Of a DNA stretch of 64,000 nucleotides, positions 1 to 11,700 are shown piece by piece. The stretch is from Apostichopus japonicus (Eukaryota; Echinodermata; Holothuroidea; Aspidochirotida; Stichopodidae): positions 15,991,876-16,055,875 of the forward strand of contig NC_092567.1 in the NCBI RefSeq assembly GCF_037975245.1, read 5' to 3'. The translations under genes and the position numbers were made by a program. Every line of letters starts with the position of its first letter. Within the stretch, counting starts at the first letter, position 1. The notes beneath the pieces were generated by a model. That model ran no database searches. It was not told the origin of the DNA and saw nothing but the letters and a program-made list of their open reading frames with translations.

Positions 1-37
1 ACTTAAATAGTAAATATGATTTCTATTTTATGAACAG

Positions 38-226
38 AATCAGATTTTAGCACCGACGTCAGTCCATCAGATGCTGATAACACCAGAATAACAATTCACG
101 TAGATGATCGTCATAAAGCTGACAATGACGCGAGGGAAGCACTCAAACCAACAGATGGCGAATTCTTAGTGAAGGCGCTCTATAAATTTTCACCAGCTAA
201 CTGGGATGAGCTTAGGCTAAGAACGG
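38..226 (+). CDS. SH3-domain protein, penultimate exon (partial gene)
   Basis: This exon follows an AG acceptor at 36-37 and ends at a GTAGGT donor (227 on), in phase 1. It encodes an acidic, Ser/Asp-rich linker and then the first half of an SH3 domain: the ALYKF segment (an ALYDY-like motif), followed by WDELRLRTG, the usual acidic/basic RT-loop pattern. The reading frame continues exactly into the exon at 784. The upstream part of the gene is outside the window, so the full protein cannot be named. Many scaffold, BAR and adaptor proteins end in an SH3 domain. SH3 domains bind PxxP ligands. The SH3 call is firm; the family is not known. Confidence 0.85.
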
Positions 227-783
227 GTAGGTTCAATTTGTTCATTATGTGTCACTGCTTATTTTTTTTAATATGATTTTATGGCAGATGACCTATGGAA
301 GGGAAAGATATTTATCCAGGATTTTTTTAAGGATCGATGTAGAACGCTCATCACCACCCTTCCTCAGAAAAAACAAAATTTAAGTCAAATTGTCCATTCT
401 CAGTCATAGTTAGACTATAAATCATGTATTTAGTTAGATCTAAACGCAAGGTTGTGGTTAAGTCGTCTTTGAATTATTGTATGAGCTTGAAAAGAAGGTA
501 CAAGTCCCTCACATTCCGAAGGGCTTCCCGGGACCGGAGGAGTGATCTAATTCTTTCCCAACTGAACAAAATCTCCCGACTGTCCACGGAGATAGGAGGC
601 ATATGCGCCCCCCCCCCCATTTGCTTACACCACTGAAAATGTCAGAAGAACTTAACGGCTCACACCTCCAACACCCCATCTCCAAATGGACCAAAGCAAT
701 CCACCATGCCTTGGCAATATATAGGTACCTGTGAATAACCTGATTAAAGTGCATCTTATTTATTCTGTTTTTCTTTGTTATAG

Positions 784-896
784 GTGAATATTTGATCCAG
801 ATAGGACAAGACTCTGAAAACGGTTGGGCCATGGGTAGAACAAAAACAAAACAAGGACTCTTCCCTGCGAGTTATGTGAAATTTGTGAAGAAATGA
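784..896 (+). CDS. SH3-domain protein, last exon and stop
   Basis: The acceptor AG is at 782-783, and the first two bases complete the split Gly codon from 226. It encodes the second half of the SH3 domain: EYLIQIG, then NGWAMGR (one Trp of the usual WW pair is kept), then GLFPASYVKFV, the canonical GxFPxxYV ending. The stop TGA at 894-896 comes four residues after the domain, so the SH3 is the extreme C-terminus. The gene runs towards FNBP4 (convergent). Confidence 0.88.
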
Positions 897-1180
897 GAAA
901 CAAACACATATACAATCATGAATCATTGTAATATTACATAGAATAAACAAACAATAACAAATTCAACAATTCAATTCATTCTTATATCTGCGAAATATTA
1001 TAAACCATAAATATGGTAAATTATCTCAAATAAAAAGTTAAAACGCAGTCAATTATCTGTCTCCTTTTTCCTGTCTTTTGTTAAATATTGAATGAATAAT
1101 CCGGTATCTTGTGTGTCCTAAATAAACATTATTTTACGTATGTAATATGTTAAGGTCACCCTCACGAACAAATGTTAAGT
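897..1180 (+). other. 3' UTR of the SH3 gene with polyA signals
   Basis: AT-rich sequence after the stop codon with AATAAA hexamers at 942-947, 1029-1034 and 1121-1126. Any of these could end the transcript, and the first is only 46 nt from the stop. Which one is used cannot be told from sequence. Confidence 0.5.
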
Positions 1181-1617
1181 AGAGGGCGATGTATCTCAAT
1201 CCAAAAGTGTTCTCTCAAATCAAGATTACGTTACGAGCAACGGACATTTGTAAAGGACATGGTGGTGCGGCCTTCCTAAAACTATTCCATTACCACTACC
1301 AGACTTTGAGCGAGGTATTCGTGGAAGCGTTAGTCCCAGGAAACATACTTCAATGTCACACACCACTGATGGTTCAAAGTGTAACACGGTGCGTTATAAA
1401 TGCTCGGCTGAGAAAACAGTGGCTATTACACCCTCCTACAACAAGAACACCATTCCATTTCCACAACTATTCAGAGCTAAAGGTAGGCCTATTTATTCCA
1501 AACAATTTGACTTCCATCAGGTGTCAATTGAATTTAGTAACTTTTTCCATTCCATACATCGTTGTTGTCCTACATCGACAGTAGCAGCTGCCAACCAACG
1601 ACACAGCTCTGGAACAC

Positions 1618-1965
1618 CTATCTATTGCTACAACTATTGAAGATCGCATCTATCTCGGGCTACCCTTTTATCTTCTACAACCCGTTCGCCGGATCATTTA
1701 CAAACATGCAGAAGTTCTCACTCGTGACCCGTTCACCAGAGATTCATTCCCTAGAATGCCCAGCACATCCTACCAACGCCTTAACAACCATTCGGTTGAC
1801 ATAGTAAAGTCGTCACAACCCCAAGCACTTTCTGTTGATACTCCAGTCTTGTCCCTTGCAACTGTAGCAGATGTAATACCTGTAAATATGTCACCTTAGA
1901 TAATCTAATTTCCATTAAAGGCCCAAGTCTTCTTTTGTTGTTAACCAACGTTTTACTTGTGTAAA
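1618..1965 (+). pseudogene. Penelope-like element (PLE) coding remnant
   Basis: In one frame a stretch reads as the RT-to-endonuclease connector of Penelope-like retroelements (RRIIYKHAEVLTRDP, then FPRMPSTSYQR, ending at a stop, 1897-1899). In an overlapping frame the next conserved piece appears: PCNCSRCNTCKYV, the Cys cluster that precedes the GIY-YIG domain in this group (1854-1889). The frame change between them and the absence of the GIY-YIG part mark it as a broken copy. The upstream sequence from 1189 may belong to the same element but is too degraded to align by eye. Family identification rests on the spacing and motif order known for PLEs. Confidence 0.6.
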
Positions 1966-2225
1966 AGTAAGGGGCCTGATGTTTCGATCCTAGAAAGATC
2001 AGAGGCTGAATGACAAGTGACATAAACTACAAGGGACAAATACAAACACATGATACAAACAGATTAATGAGCAGGGTGAACACAAAATAGATTGAAGTAA
2101 GAGGATTAGTGGACTTAGGATGGAGAGAAGAAAGAAACAAACAGGGGGAAGAGGAGAGGTAGGAGATAAACTGTAAGTGGATACAGAGAGAAGGTAGGAG
2201 ATACACTGTATAACATTATTATGTT
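1955..2225 (+). repeat. PLE 3' tail, copy 1
   Basis: Begins with a GTAAAAGTAAG..GGCCTGATG..TTTCGATCCTAG motif and continues as a purine-rich tract (GGAGAGAAGAAAG, GAAGAGGAGAGGTAGGAG). The same order of motifs occurs next to the other PLE remnant at 50995-51300, and the first motif alone recurs at 9486-9530. It is therefore a shared 3' untranslated tail of one retroelement family. Confidence 0.6.
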
Positions 2226-2230
2226 ATTGC

Positions 2231-5200
2231 TTGTGAAGGTTGGGTTCTAGGAAGTAGACAGAAACTGCTTTAAAAAAAGTTTTCCGACAATAGTTTTTGG
2301 GCTGGGGCTGACAAATATTGGGGTGAGGGTGTCTAGCTACGCCACTGGATTCAACATTTTATTCAGCCAGTTTGGGAGTGAGCTACAACAAGTTTTGCTT
2401 CTGCCAAGGTGACGTAGTAATATTGGTTCATCTATAGGTAAATGCCACGTGCCAATATATACATGGCCAGTGAATATCGCCGCTGTAAACATTTGGATAC
2501 ACTTCTCTAGGGTAAATTGTGTCGGCATTCAGGAATGACAAGTTAAAAAGAAGATTATTAGCGATGTTTTCGTTTCGTGTGTATTCAGAATACATCAACA
2601 TATTTACATTATAAACCCATCTTATGATGGAACCAGTTCCACTAACAGTTGGCCACAAATGATCCACCTGTAATATTGGTCATTCACATCCTTATACGTT
2701 ACTGTTAAGTAACATCGTGAATGACAACTTTGTATTCAAGGATCACCTTTATAACTTCTTACTTTTTACGTGTCATGTATTCGTTTACAATAACTCCCTC
2801 TATGGGATTATGCAAACAAAACACATCATAGCCATGTTCTATGACTCTGAACACAAAGAAAGGAAAGACCAAAAAAATAAAAAATTACTTTCACTTCAAA
2901 TGACTCATCATTATTCGGTCATATATCATACTAAATGATGTGAATACTAAGTATGACACAAAGATGATATACTATATTCAACCATTCTTTCATTAAATTC
3001 CATGATTTCTTTCAATTTCAATTGATTTTACACAGCATATTTACGTATGCAAGGTAGGATCCAGCATTCTGAAAGGTGGCGGTGCTGAGGATATGTATTG
3101 AAACCTACTCCGGTGTAGGGGTTTTCCCCAGAAAAAAATCAAAGTGTGAGACATATTTAGGCTATAAATTAGGTCTACATGCCCAGTTGTGCTAATCACT
3201 ACTTTTACCATTTTTGTGTAGAGTTAAAAGAGGGACAGGGGAGGTTTAACTCAATCCACTTCTCCTGGGTCAATGCCTGAATGCATCAAAACAGATCTTG
3301 GTATAGATAACAGATTTCATGTATCTACACCATACCAGTTGCAAATGTTATGTAAGAACAACACACGATGAGCAAACTCTTTGCTTTGGAACCTTGTTGT
3401 GATTAAATGACAGTTAGGAAATGAATACCGTACTGTAGCATTGACATCACCTTTCCGTTGAATGTGGACTCACTTCAAGTTGCAATCCAATAAACTTAAT
3501 CATGGCACTGATCAGATACGGTGATATACAACACTACTACCTGTACCATACAGTACCATGATCTTCCCACACGGTAATAATAACCCTCATAGATCACAAA
3601 AGTAGGATAACAGCCTTTTGCAAAACCTGTTCCTTTGATGGACCAATTGAACTTCAAACGCTGAAAGTGACATAATGTGATACTTTGTAATGACAATATA
3701 AGTATACAAATTGTAAATAACAGGGATGAGCCTGGGGTAACAAAAAAAATCACGGAACTTTGCAAAACTTTGCGGTATAGGCTCCAGTTTGCGTATGCTA
3801 CAGTGTGTTAGGATAATAGTTTTTGTCCCCGAGTTAGAAAAGAAATCACGTATATACCGCGAATTCGCGGAAAAAGCTCATGACTGAAATAAAGCTGTGA
3901 GAAAACTTCTTTACATCATTGAATGAAATGTGCAAACATATGACAAAGACAAAGGAATTAAGAGTTCAAACTTGAATAAAATTTGACAACCATAATAAGC
4001 ATAATTAAGAGAGTTTGTGTGTTGTGTACAGGTGTATCTGTGAAAGTATTTCTCAAATATTCAACTTGCTTAGCAGTCTTGACACTAAATCCAGCAAACC
4101 ACTAGCCAGCTGGGAATTCTATAACTTGACATTATTGCCCTCTTTCTTTACATGTCCCAAATCAAATATTACAGATGGAAGGTTTGTTAGTTTGAACTGT
4201 TATCCTTAGAATACAAAACTAGGAAGAAGTCTTTGTTTATTACCTATGAGTTATATTAAGTAAAGTTAACTCACAGAGTACGAGCAAAATGTTTCTTATC
4301 AAATGATAAAAAGGGCAAGTTTAAGACTACAATAGCAACAATAAAGGACTTCATTACAAATTGTTGCTGGCTTTTGAAAGACTTCATTGAATCCATTGAG
4401 GACTTGTTCCAATCGCGGTAAATTCTGGGGGGACTTTCAATGCAAATTTGGTGAGCCTTTATGGTCTGCCATGCCACTGTGGTAAGGATTACAGCATTTC
4501 CACACAACAATGATTGTTAATGTTCTGTGACTGTAATTATTCAAGATTTGAATAGCACTTCCATAGCCACCAAAGGATACTTAATGACAGTGTTAATATG
4601 TGCTATACTGAAACTTAACCAGTACAGAGGCCTGCTAAGATCCAAGTTTGACATCAGATAATCACCTTGCATCAAAGGCAACTCTTGGTCTCTTTATCTT
4701 ACAGTTTTGGGAAGAGCTATGATCCAAGATTGAATATTCTCTCAACACCTACCAAGACATTTCAAATCACCCGTGCAATGCAATGCAATATTCAAGAGTC
4801 GATGATAAGAATATATATATTAACTTCCAACCTCAGATAACCACATGGCATGAAAAGGCAACTCTTGGTCTGTTCATAAGTTTTATTTACAAAGAGAGAG
4901 AGAGAAGCATTCTCTTTGAAAGTAGACCTTTAATAGTAGACAGTAGACTGAAAGTAGACCTAAACATTGGTGGCACAGACACAGACTCTCTTTTCATCTT
5001 ACTGATCATGATCAATGTTAGAAATTCAAATATCAGTGTCATATATAACAATTCACTCAAAGTGCCTTGCCAATAACCTTTACACATTACTATTTGAAAA
5101 AGAAATCAGTATTGAACATTGAACACTTCGGTGTGCTCACAACTTTTCTGTAAAACGTTTACTTTAAATTCCAAGATTTCATAATATCTAATTCCTAGTC

Positions 5201-5597
5201 TGACATTTAAGATTTAAGCAAACAGCACACAGAAGTAATATTTCCTTGAGACCGTTGGCAGTAAATCAGCTCTTTGATGATTCAGCAATACTTTCCCATT
5301 TGTTCAATTCTCTAGCATATTTGCTAAACAATACTCACTACCTTTAAAATGAACTGATGAAGAAATGTTGTATGTAAGACTAACTGATGAATAACATTTG
5401 TACGTAAGACTAACATATTAACATGACCGGGGACAGCTTCGGGAATGAAATCAAAAAGAGAAAGCAAAAACAAAGTCGGGCAGGAATGAAGAAACGTTCT
5501 CCTAGTTCCATTCTTTAGTCCGATACAAATTCCAGAGCTGTTTTATCACAGTTTCGTTTAGTTCCATGGTTGGTTAATTAATTTTCCTGGAAGATGC
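2231..5597. other. Convergent intergenic region / probable FNBP4 3' UTR
   Basis: No exon could be supported on either strand. It lies between the 3' ends of the SH3 gene (+) and FNBP4 (-), so the right part is likely FNBP4 3' UTR. Possible - strand polyA signals (TTTATT on the + strand) occur near 4236 and 4882, but none is clearly preferred. A short imperfect direct repeat sharing GGCAACTCTTGGTCT is at about 4660-4710 and 4835-4890. Confidence 0.4.
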
Positions 5598-5709
5598 TTA
5601 GCTTGTTCCTCCTCCTACTACTCCCTTCTTCTTCTTCTTCTTTTTCTGCAACCTCTCTCTCCAATCACCTCTGATTGTCTCAAAGTTGGCATTGTACTGG
5701 GCCTTACCC
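5598..5709 (-). CDS. FNBP4: FNBP4 last exon
   Basis: Acceptor TCTTTTCAG at 5711-5710. One base completes a Lys codon, then GKAQYNANFETIRGDWRERL matches the NANFExxPEDWRxRL C-terminal signature of FNBP4, followed by seven lysines and a Gly-rich tail. Stop TAA at 5600-5598. It is short and easily missed by open-frame scans. Confidence 0.88.
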
Positions 5710-8700
5710 CTGAAAAGAGTCAAATATAGATATAGATATAGATATATTAAAATATAACGATCAACCAATCGCAACTACTGAACCAATTGGTGCCCAGCTG
5801 GGCCTTTTTTGACACAACCCCTGGACACATTGCTTTAGCTATATGCATTTTTTGTAAGATTAGGAATGCTGGTTACAATGTGTATGGCAAGGGACCGACT
5901 GTACATTCCAATATGGCACAGGGCAGTGACAAAAGATAACTCCGCACTCTAAATGCCATGCTCAACATTGTCTTAGTGATATCAGTGCAGTCAAAGGTTA
6001 CTCATATGTAAACGATTGTGGTAGGTTAAGTTGGGGTTAGCCTGATATGCAGATTTAGTTGGGGTTAGCCTTATATGCAGATTTAGTTGGGATTAGCTTG
6101 ATATGCAGATTTAGTTGGGGTTAGCCTGATATGTAATCAATAATTGAGGTAGACGGTGTTACCCTCTTCAAGTGTCTAGGCTGATTGAACAACTAGATAG
6201 CACTCCCTTCATTGCCACATTCTACACATGAACAATCCACTGTTTGTAACTATGCTTACTTGTATGGGTGAATAATCAAGGAATCAGAATGAGAGCACAT
6301 GTACTTTCTTAAAATTGCATTTTGTGTTGAAATTACTTAAATCTGTTGGAACCAATCACCTCCACCAGTAAAGATAGGAGAGGTACCACACAAAAAAAAA
6401 AACCATCTCTAACTTCACTCAGCTGATATTGTACCGGATATTAGGAAACTGGGCATACGAAAGGTTTGTGAACGAAAAGCAAAAAAAAAGAAGAAAATAT
6501 TATTCACATTAACTTTTAAATGACAATATTGTCTGGATTGAACAGTTGTTGACGGCTGCCTTATTAGTAACAAGTGAACTTGGTCTAACCATAGAGATCA
6601 TTTAGTCACATTGTGGGATTTTCCCACTCATCGCTTGGTCATAGTGGCACCCAGTACCAACCAAACCTCCCCCTACCCCCCATTCCAAAATGAGAAGTAG
6701 TTTTTAATTGAATTGAAACCCTATGCCTTTCAGAAAACCTCTGGTGATTTAACTCTCTTGACATACTTTTCAATTTGATCTTTCTTCCATTCCAATATTC
6801 TCTTCTGGTTTACTACTTTGTGGTCTTCCTCCTCGGACGACGAGCTCCCTTCCTCTTCCTTGGCTTGCTCCTGTTTGATCTGTTTCCATTTCTCGACTAG
6901 GGAGTGAGGAATCTTCTTCTTGGCTAAAAGTTTTTTCTCCTAAGATCAAGAGAGTAAGACAAGAAAAATGTTGTTTAACAAATGGTGGGAGGAAAAAAAC
7001 AAACAGCATATGAAAAAAAGCCCTATTAAATATATACTTCGATAAGATGACTGCCCTTCTATCAAAAACAGAAGAGAAATCATGAATATTTCAATATTGC
7101 ATCAAATGGTAAATACCCAAGTATGTACATTGCCTAATACTTTTGGCTTTCTTGCAAGTGACACTTTGAAGCAAGATGTTCTTAATTATTATTTCAGAAG
7201 GAAAAGATGAGTTGATAATATGCATTGGGCTTCCTTTCATATGATATTTAAATTTAAAAATTGTTTTCTCAACTATCACATCGAAAGCAGATATGAATTT
7301 ATTAATATATAAAGGCTGAATCTAATCCATACCTTAGCTTTTTTAAGTTTCTTAGACTTGCTGCCTTTCTTGGCTGTCTTTGGTTCTACTGAGCTGTCGG
7401 GGGAAGCGGTCGTCTCATCCACTGGTTCACCATCGATGTTGTCAAACGTCGGTTGGGCGCTATACAACTGAGGCAAGGAGGACAGCTGTGCTTGATCGTA
7501 GATCAACTGTGGTTTACCTATGATAGCCACATTGCTCTCTGGTTCCGGAGGGGGTGCGGCTGGTTCCTCCAATTCGTCTTCGGGGGGCGCTGGAGGAGGC
7601 GGTGGAGGTGGCGCTGCTAGGCTGGCTGGTAAATGAGGATCTGATTCCGACGATGGCAGAGGAGGGGATGGAGATAGGGGCGGAGGGGGCGGGACGTCGC
7701 CATCATCTGGAGGCGGTGGTGGTGGGGAGGGTGGCAAAGGGGGTATATCCAACTCAGTCCCTGGTGGTGGAGGCTCGTCTGGAGGGGGAGGAGGGTAAGG
7801 TTCTGAGGGTGGGGGTGGAGGAGGAGGATTAGAGACTGAGTCTGGTTCTGGAGGGGGAGGTGGGGCCACAGCTAACACCTCCAAGGCTGGGATAGGCGGA
7901 GGGGGAGCTTCTTCCTTCACGGTGATTGGTGCCTCCTTAAGTTTTTTCTTCACTTTGGATTTTCCCTTTTTGCTGCTCTTCTTTGTGGTCACCTCGGAGG
8001 AAACTTCTTGTTTGCTTCCCTCTGTGGAGACAAGTAGAACAGAAAGGTGTCAACATTGCCTTTATTGAGAATGCATCTTTTCTCACATTGGTTACTGTGA
8101 CATCGCCAGCTCTGAAATAGACTGAAAAAACAATTATTAAAACATGCTGTCATGGTTATAGAAGATGCGCATAGCAAATCTATCTTTATATCACCTGATC
8201 AATGGCACTCCCCTTTGAATTTGACTCTCCAAAGTGACACAACGAAACCAAGAGCAGACTTATTCTAGATAACAAACACATTCCTATCAAAATAAAAAAG
8301 TATCAAAAACATATTCAGTTTGTAAACAGCTACACTGAATCTTGTTGTCAATTACAGCATTGTTCCGACTATTTCGGTAACACATTCCTAAAAACAAATT
8401 CTCACCATCGCAACAGACACTACTATAGATAAACACATTTTGGTCTCATACGGAAGCCACGGCCACAATTGTTCTTGTTCTAGTAATTTTTATAATTCAG
8501 TTTGATTATAACATAATGCATCTCAGCACTAGTAAGCTTCACATTCCTAAAATTTTCACTGAAGCTGTTGTAACTGTGTAGTACCTGCACCTTTATAAGT
8601 TCCATAAACCCTATCATTAACCCCTACATGTATAAGGTCATGGCCATCAACTGTTCCTTTCACTAGCAACATTAATGCCAGGGATATACTCTGGTGGCAT

Positions 8701-11700
8701 CGACGTTTTGACCAATGCCGTTGAAACGCTTGTCTCTCATTTCTTACAGATGCTTTTGGATCGACTTTGTGGAGCTTACCAGTAGACGAAATCATGTTCA
8801 ACAGCGAATCCTTGTTGTAAACAGCGCCCTCTACAGACGACGCCAGAGTGAAGGCTGCCTGCGAGTCTTCCTTGCCCGTGACGCCTATCTTCTCCTGTTC
8901 CAGTTGCATGGCCTCCAGAGGATACTCCCATTGGGACTCTCCCGTGGACTGCTTCATGTAGAAGTACTGCTTGTGGTTCCTGTCAGGGTCAAGAGAGGAA
9001 AACAAAAAAAAGGGGAACATGATAGAGAGACAGGGAAGATGAATTAGAAAAATCAGAAGGAGTTGATGATGATAATGATGAAGAAGATGATGCTGCTGCT
9101 AAAATTACCAAGGAGAAAAGAGAGAGAGAGTCGAGCATAAAAATAAAAAAAAACATCAATAAGTCAGACGACTTACTGTTGACTCTGTAAACTTTCAGCA
9201 ATGCATCATTTGTGAGTCACCAATGAAACTACTACAAATTCCCCCCCCCCCCCAAAAAAAATACATGAGTTGCAAAGGCAATGCCAACATTCATGTGTGG
9301 ATAACCAAGTGAGGCACCATTTTAGCTCACTCTTCCAACTTTCTCTAAATGTATCACTGATTGAGCCAGCTATGTTAGCGACTCGGACAACATTCACTGT
9401 GAGTCGCACAATTACAGGACTCTACCAAGAATCATCAACATATCACTGAGCGAGATACCCTTTTTTTCTTATCTTAAAGTTTTGAGGGCCTGATGTTTTG
9501 GTCCTAGAGGGATCAGGCCCTCTAAATTTACCTAAACATGCTTTCTACAATCCTTTTCCTTCTCTTTTTTACCTCATTTGTCTGTTAAAGTCCTACAGGG
9601 TTTGAAGGAAAAGACAACCTTCTCAAATTACCCGACTTCAAATCTGTTGTAAGACAACTACAGGATAATGTTACTGTCCTGTTTAGTACTGTAGACAGGC
9701 CATTTTGGTAACTATCAGATTTCAAAGCACATGTCAGGTTTAGCTCTTTACCACTACAAATAACTGATGAGCTATCAGTGAGTTTGATGGTTTACTTAAT
9801 GCTTGGACGATCCCAAAGAACCACATGAGCTGAGAACTTTAATTAATAAAACAGAGGTTTACTTAATCATTATGACAAAGTGACAGCAGCTACTTTATGC
9901 CTTCTTGGTTATTACTAAGTGATGTCTGGAGGATGTTCACAAGTGTCAGTTGAAAGCTCTCAGTAAATTAGAGGTTTTATTCATTATTCTTTTAACTTTA
10001 TTTTTTCATTTAATATTTTAAACTCCCCCTCCTGACCCATTCTTACGAGGCAAGGATCAGGGAAGAATCATTACATAATACTATGTCAGCTCTTATCTCC
10101 CCTCCCGCTACCGAAACCTTCAACGAAACACAAACACTTTTATCTAATACACATATAAGACACAAATAGTCTGTTGGTTCAACAGATGTCAAGCAACATT
10201 AAATCTTTACCGACAGACGGTAGACGCATGGAATATGACCAAAGCAAATAATTAATGTACTTAACGGAAAAAAATAAATAAAAAAATTCTACAATTTCAC
10301 ACATATGACAATAATAAGAACATTATAAATGATTTATTGTGTGGATGACTCACCAAGTTGTACCACACTGGCCTTACAAAATAATGAAAGGTAACAGACT
10401 GACCGTACCGGGATCCAGCTCTTCAGACATCACTGCCAAATGACCTCTGACCTTGGTAGTCTCCCTCCAGTCACTTCCACCAAGTCCAAGGCTCTAGAAC
10501 TACATCTACTTAAGATGTTCCATCATCACAGGAGAGAAAGAAATGTTTGCAAAGCGCATCCCTATGGGATGTCAGATCCGGTTCATTGACCCCCAAAATC
10601 CTCGGTGGGGTGACCCACTAAACAGGTTTAACCATGGGCCACGGGAGGGCATGAGAAGATTGTAGAGTTCTTTACCTATAGCCTTAGCAGTCAAAATGTG
10701 GGGACCAAGGAAATGGGGGGGGGCTGTTGAGTAGAGGGTACAGGGTATGGAAAGAATCAAAGATTAGATTCAAAGGAAAAACCAAGCCTAGACCCATTTT
10801 ACCGTCCTATGAATTTATTTCCTTTGGGAAGATAGACTAGAAAGAACTCGTCTGACACAGGGAGAGGGAAAGGACAATCTAGCAATTCTATTTATTTATA
10901 ACTAAGTTGGTTCCTATAAACTTGGTCATTATCAGGATTTTAAGATTCTATGTCAACATCAAAATAGGCTACCGCAATTTGATAGAAGGTCAGAGTCCAG
11001 TGCAGAGGGACTCGACATGTTAAAGTCCTCCCTAGTTTTGCAAGCTTGATGACTTATAGTGGATATGGGATAAAAGCCATTTGTCTGTGAACTGAATCAC
11101 TTTGTAAGGAATGGAGGTTAGAAACACTATGACAAAGTGGTTCAGGATAAGGTATGGTAGGGAGGGGGGGGGGGGGGGTTATGGCCCTCTAATTTTGTTC
11201 TTGATACTTTATAAGGGATATCGGTACAGAGGCAGCTCTCTTTAGGTAAGGTGGGTCCACATTTAAGGAGCAACTAAAATTGTTGTCTTTTTAAAGGACT
11301 GCTGGGGGACCCAATATAAGTGAACTGGATGTAAGGCATCGACACTGTCCTGTCACTTTTCCAATGGGCAATATCTTCTGACGCTGTGAAAATTTGACAG
11401 CAGAGTGTGCAAAAAAATATTGTTCAAAGCAAATCGTAGCAGTTCATTGTTCAAAGGTACGGTGAGGCCAGATAAAGACCAAAACGTAAACCGTACCTGT
11501 CCCAATGGCAACTCCATCCGCGGGGTGCGGCTTCGCTCTCGTAACGTTCCAATTCCCAGTCTGCCGTCTCCAGTTTCCTTATCAGGTGCTTGCTCTCCAA
11601 CAGGCCTTCCCTCCAGTCTTGGATTCTTGTCTGAAGATAAGATCAAACAGAAAGGCGACATAAAAACAATGAGAAACATCATCAATGTAAAAGTCATCCT

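Noticed and set aside
6730-6766. C-terminus of FNBP4 at the TGA of 6730-6732
   Set aside because: A GTATGT donor at 6766 joins in phase to 5709-5598, which encodes the conserved NANFExxxxDWRxRL end. The longer frame would need intron retention.
7554-7832. 92-codon + strand frame over the FNBP4 proline-rich exon
   Set aside because: Shadow of the GC-rich polyproline codons on the other strand.
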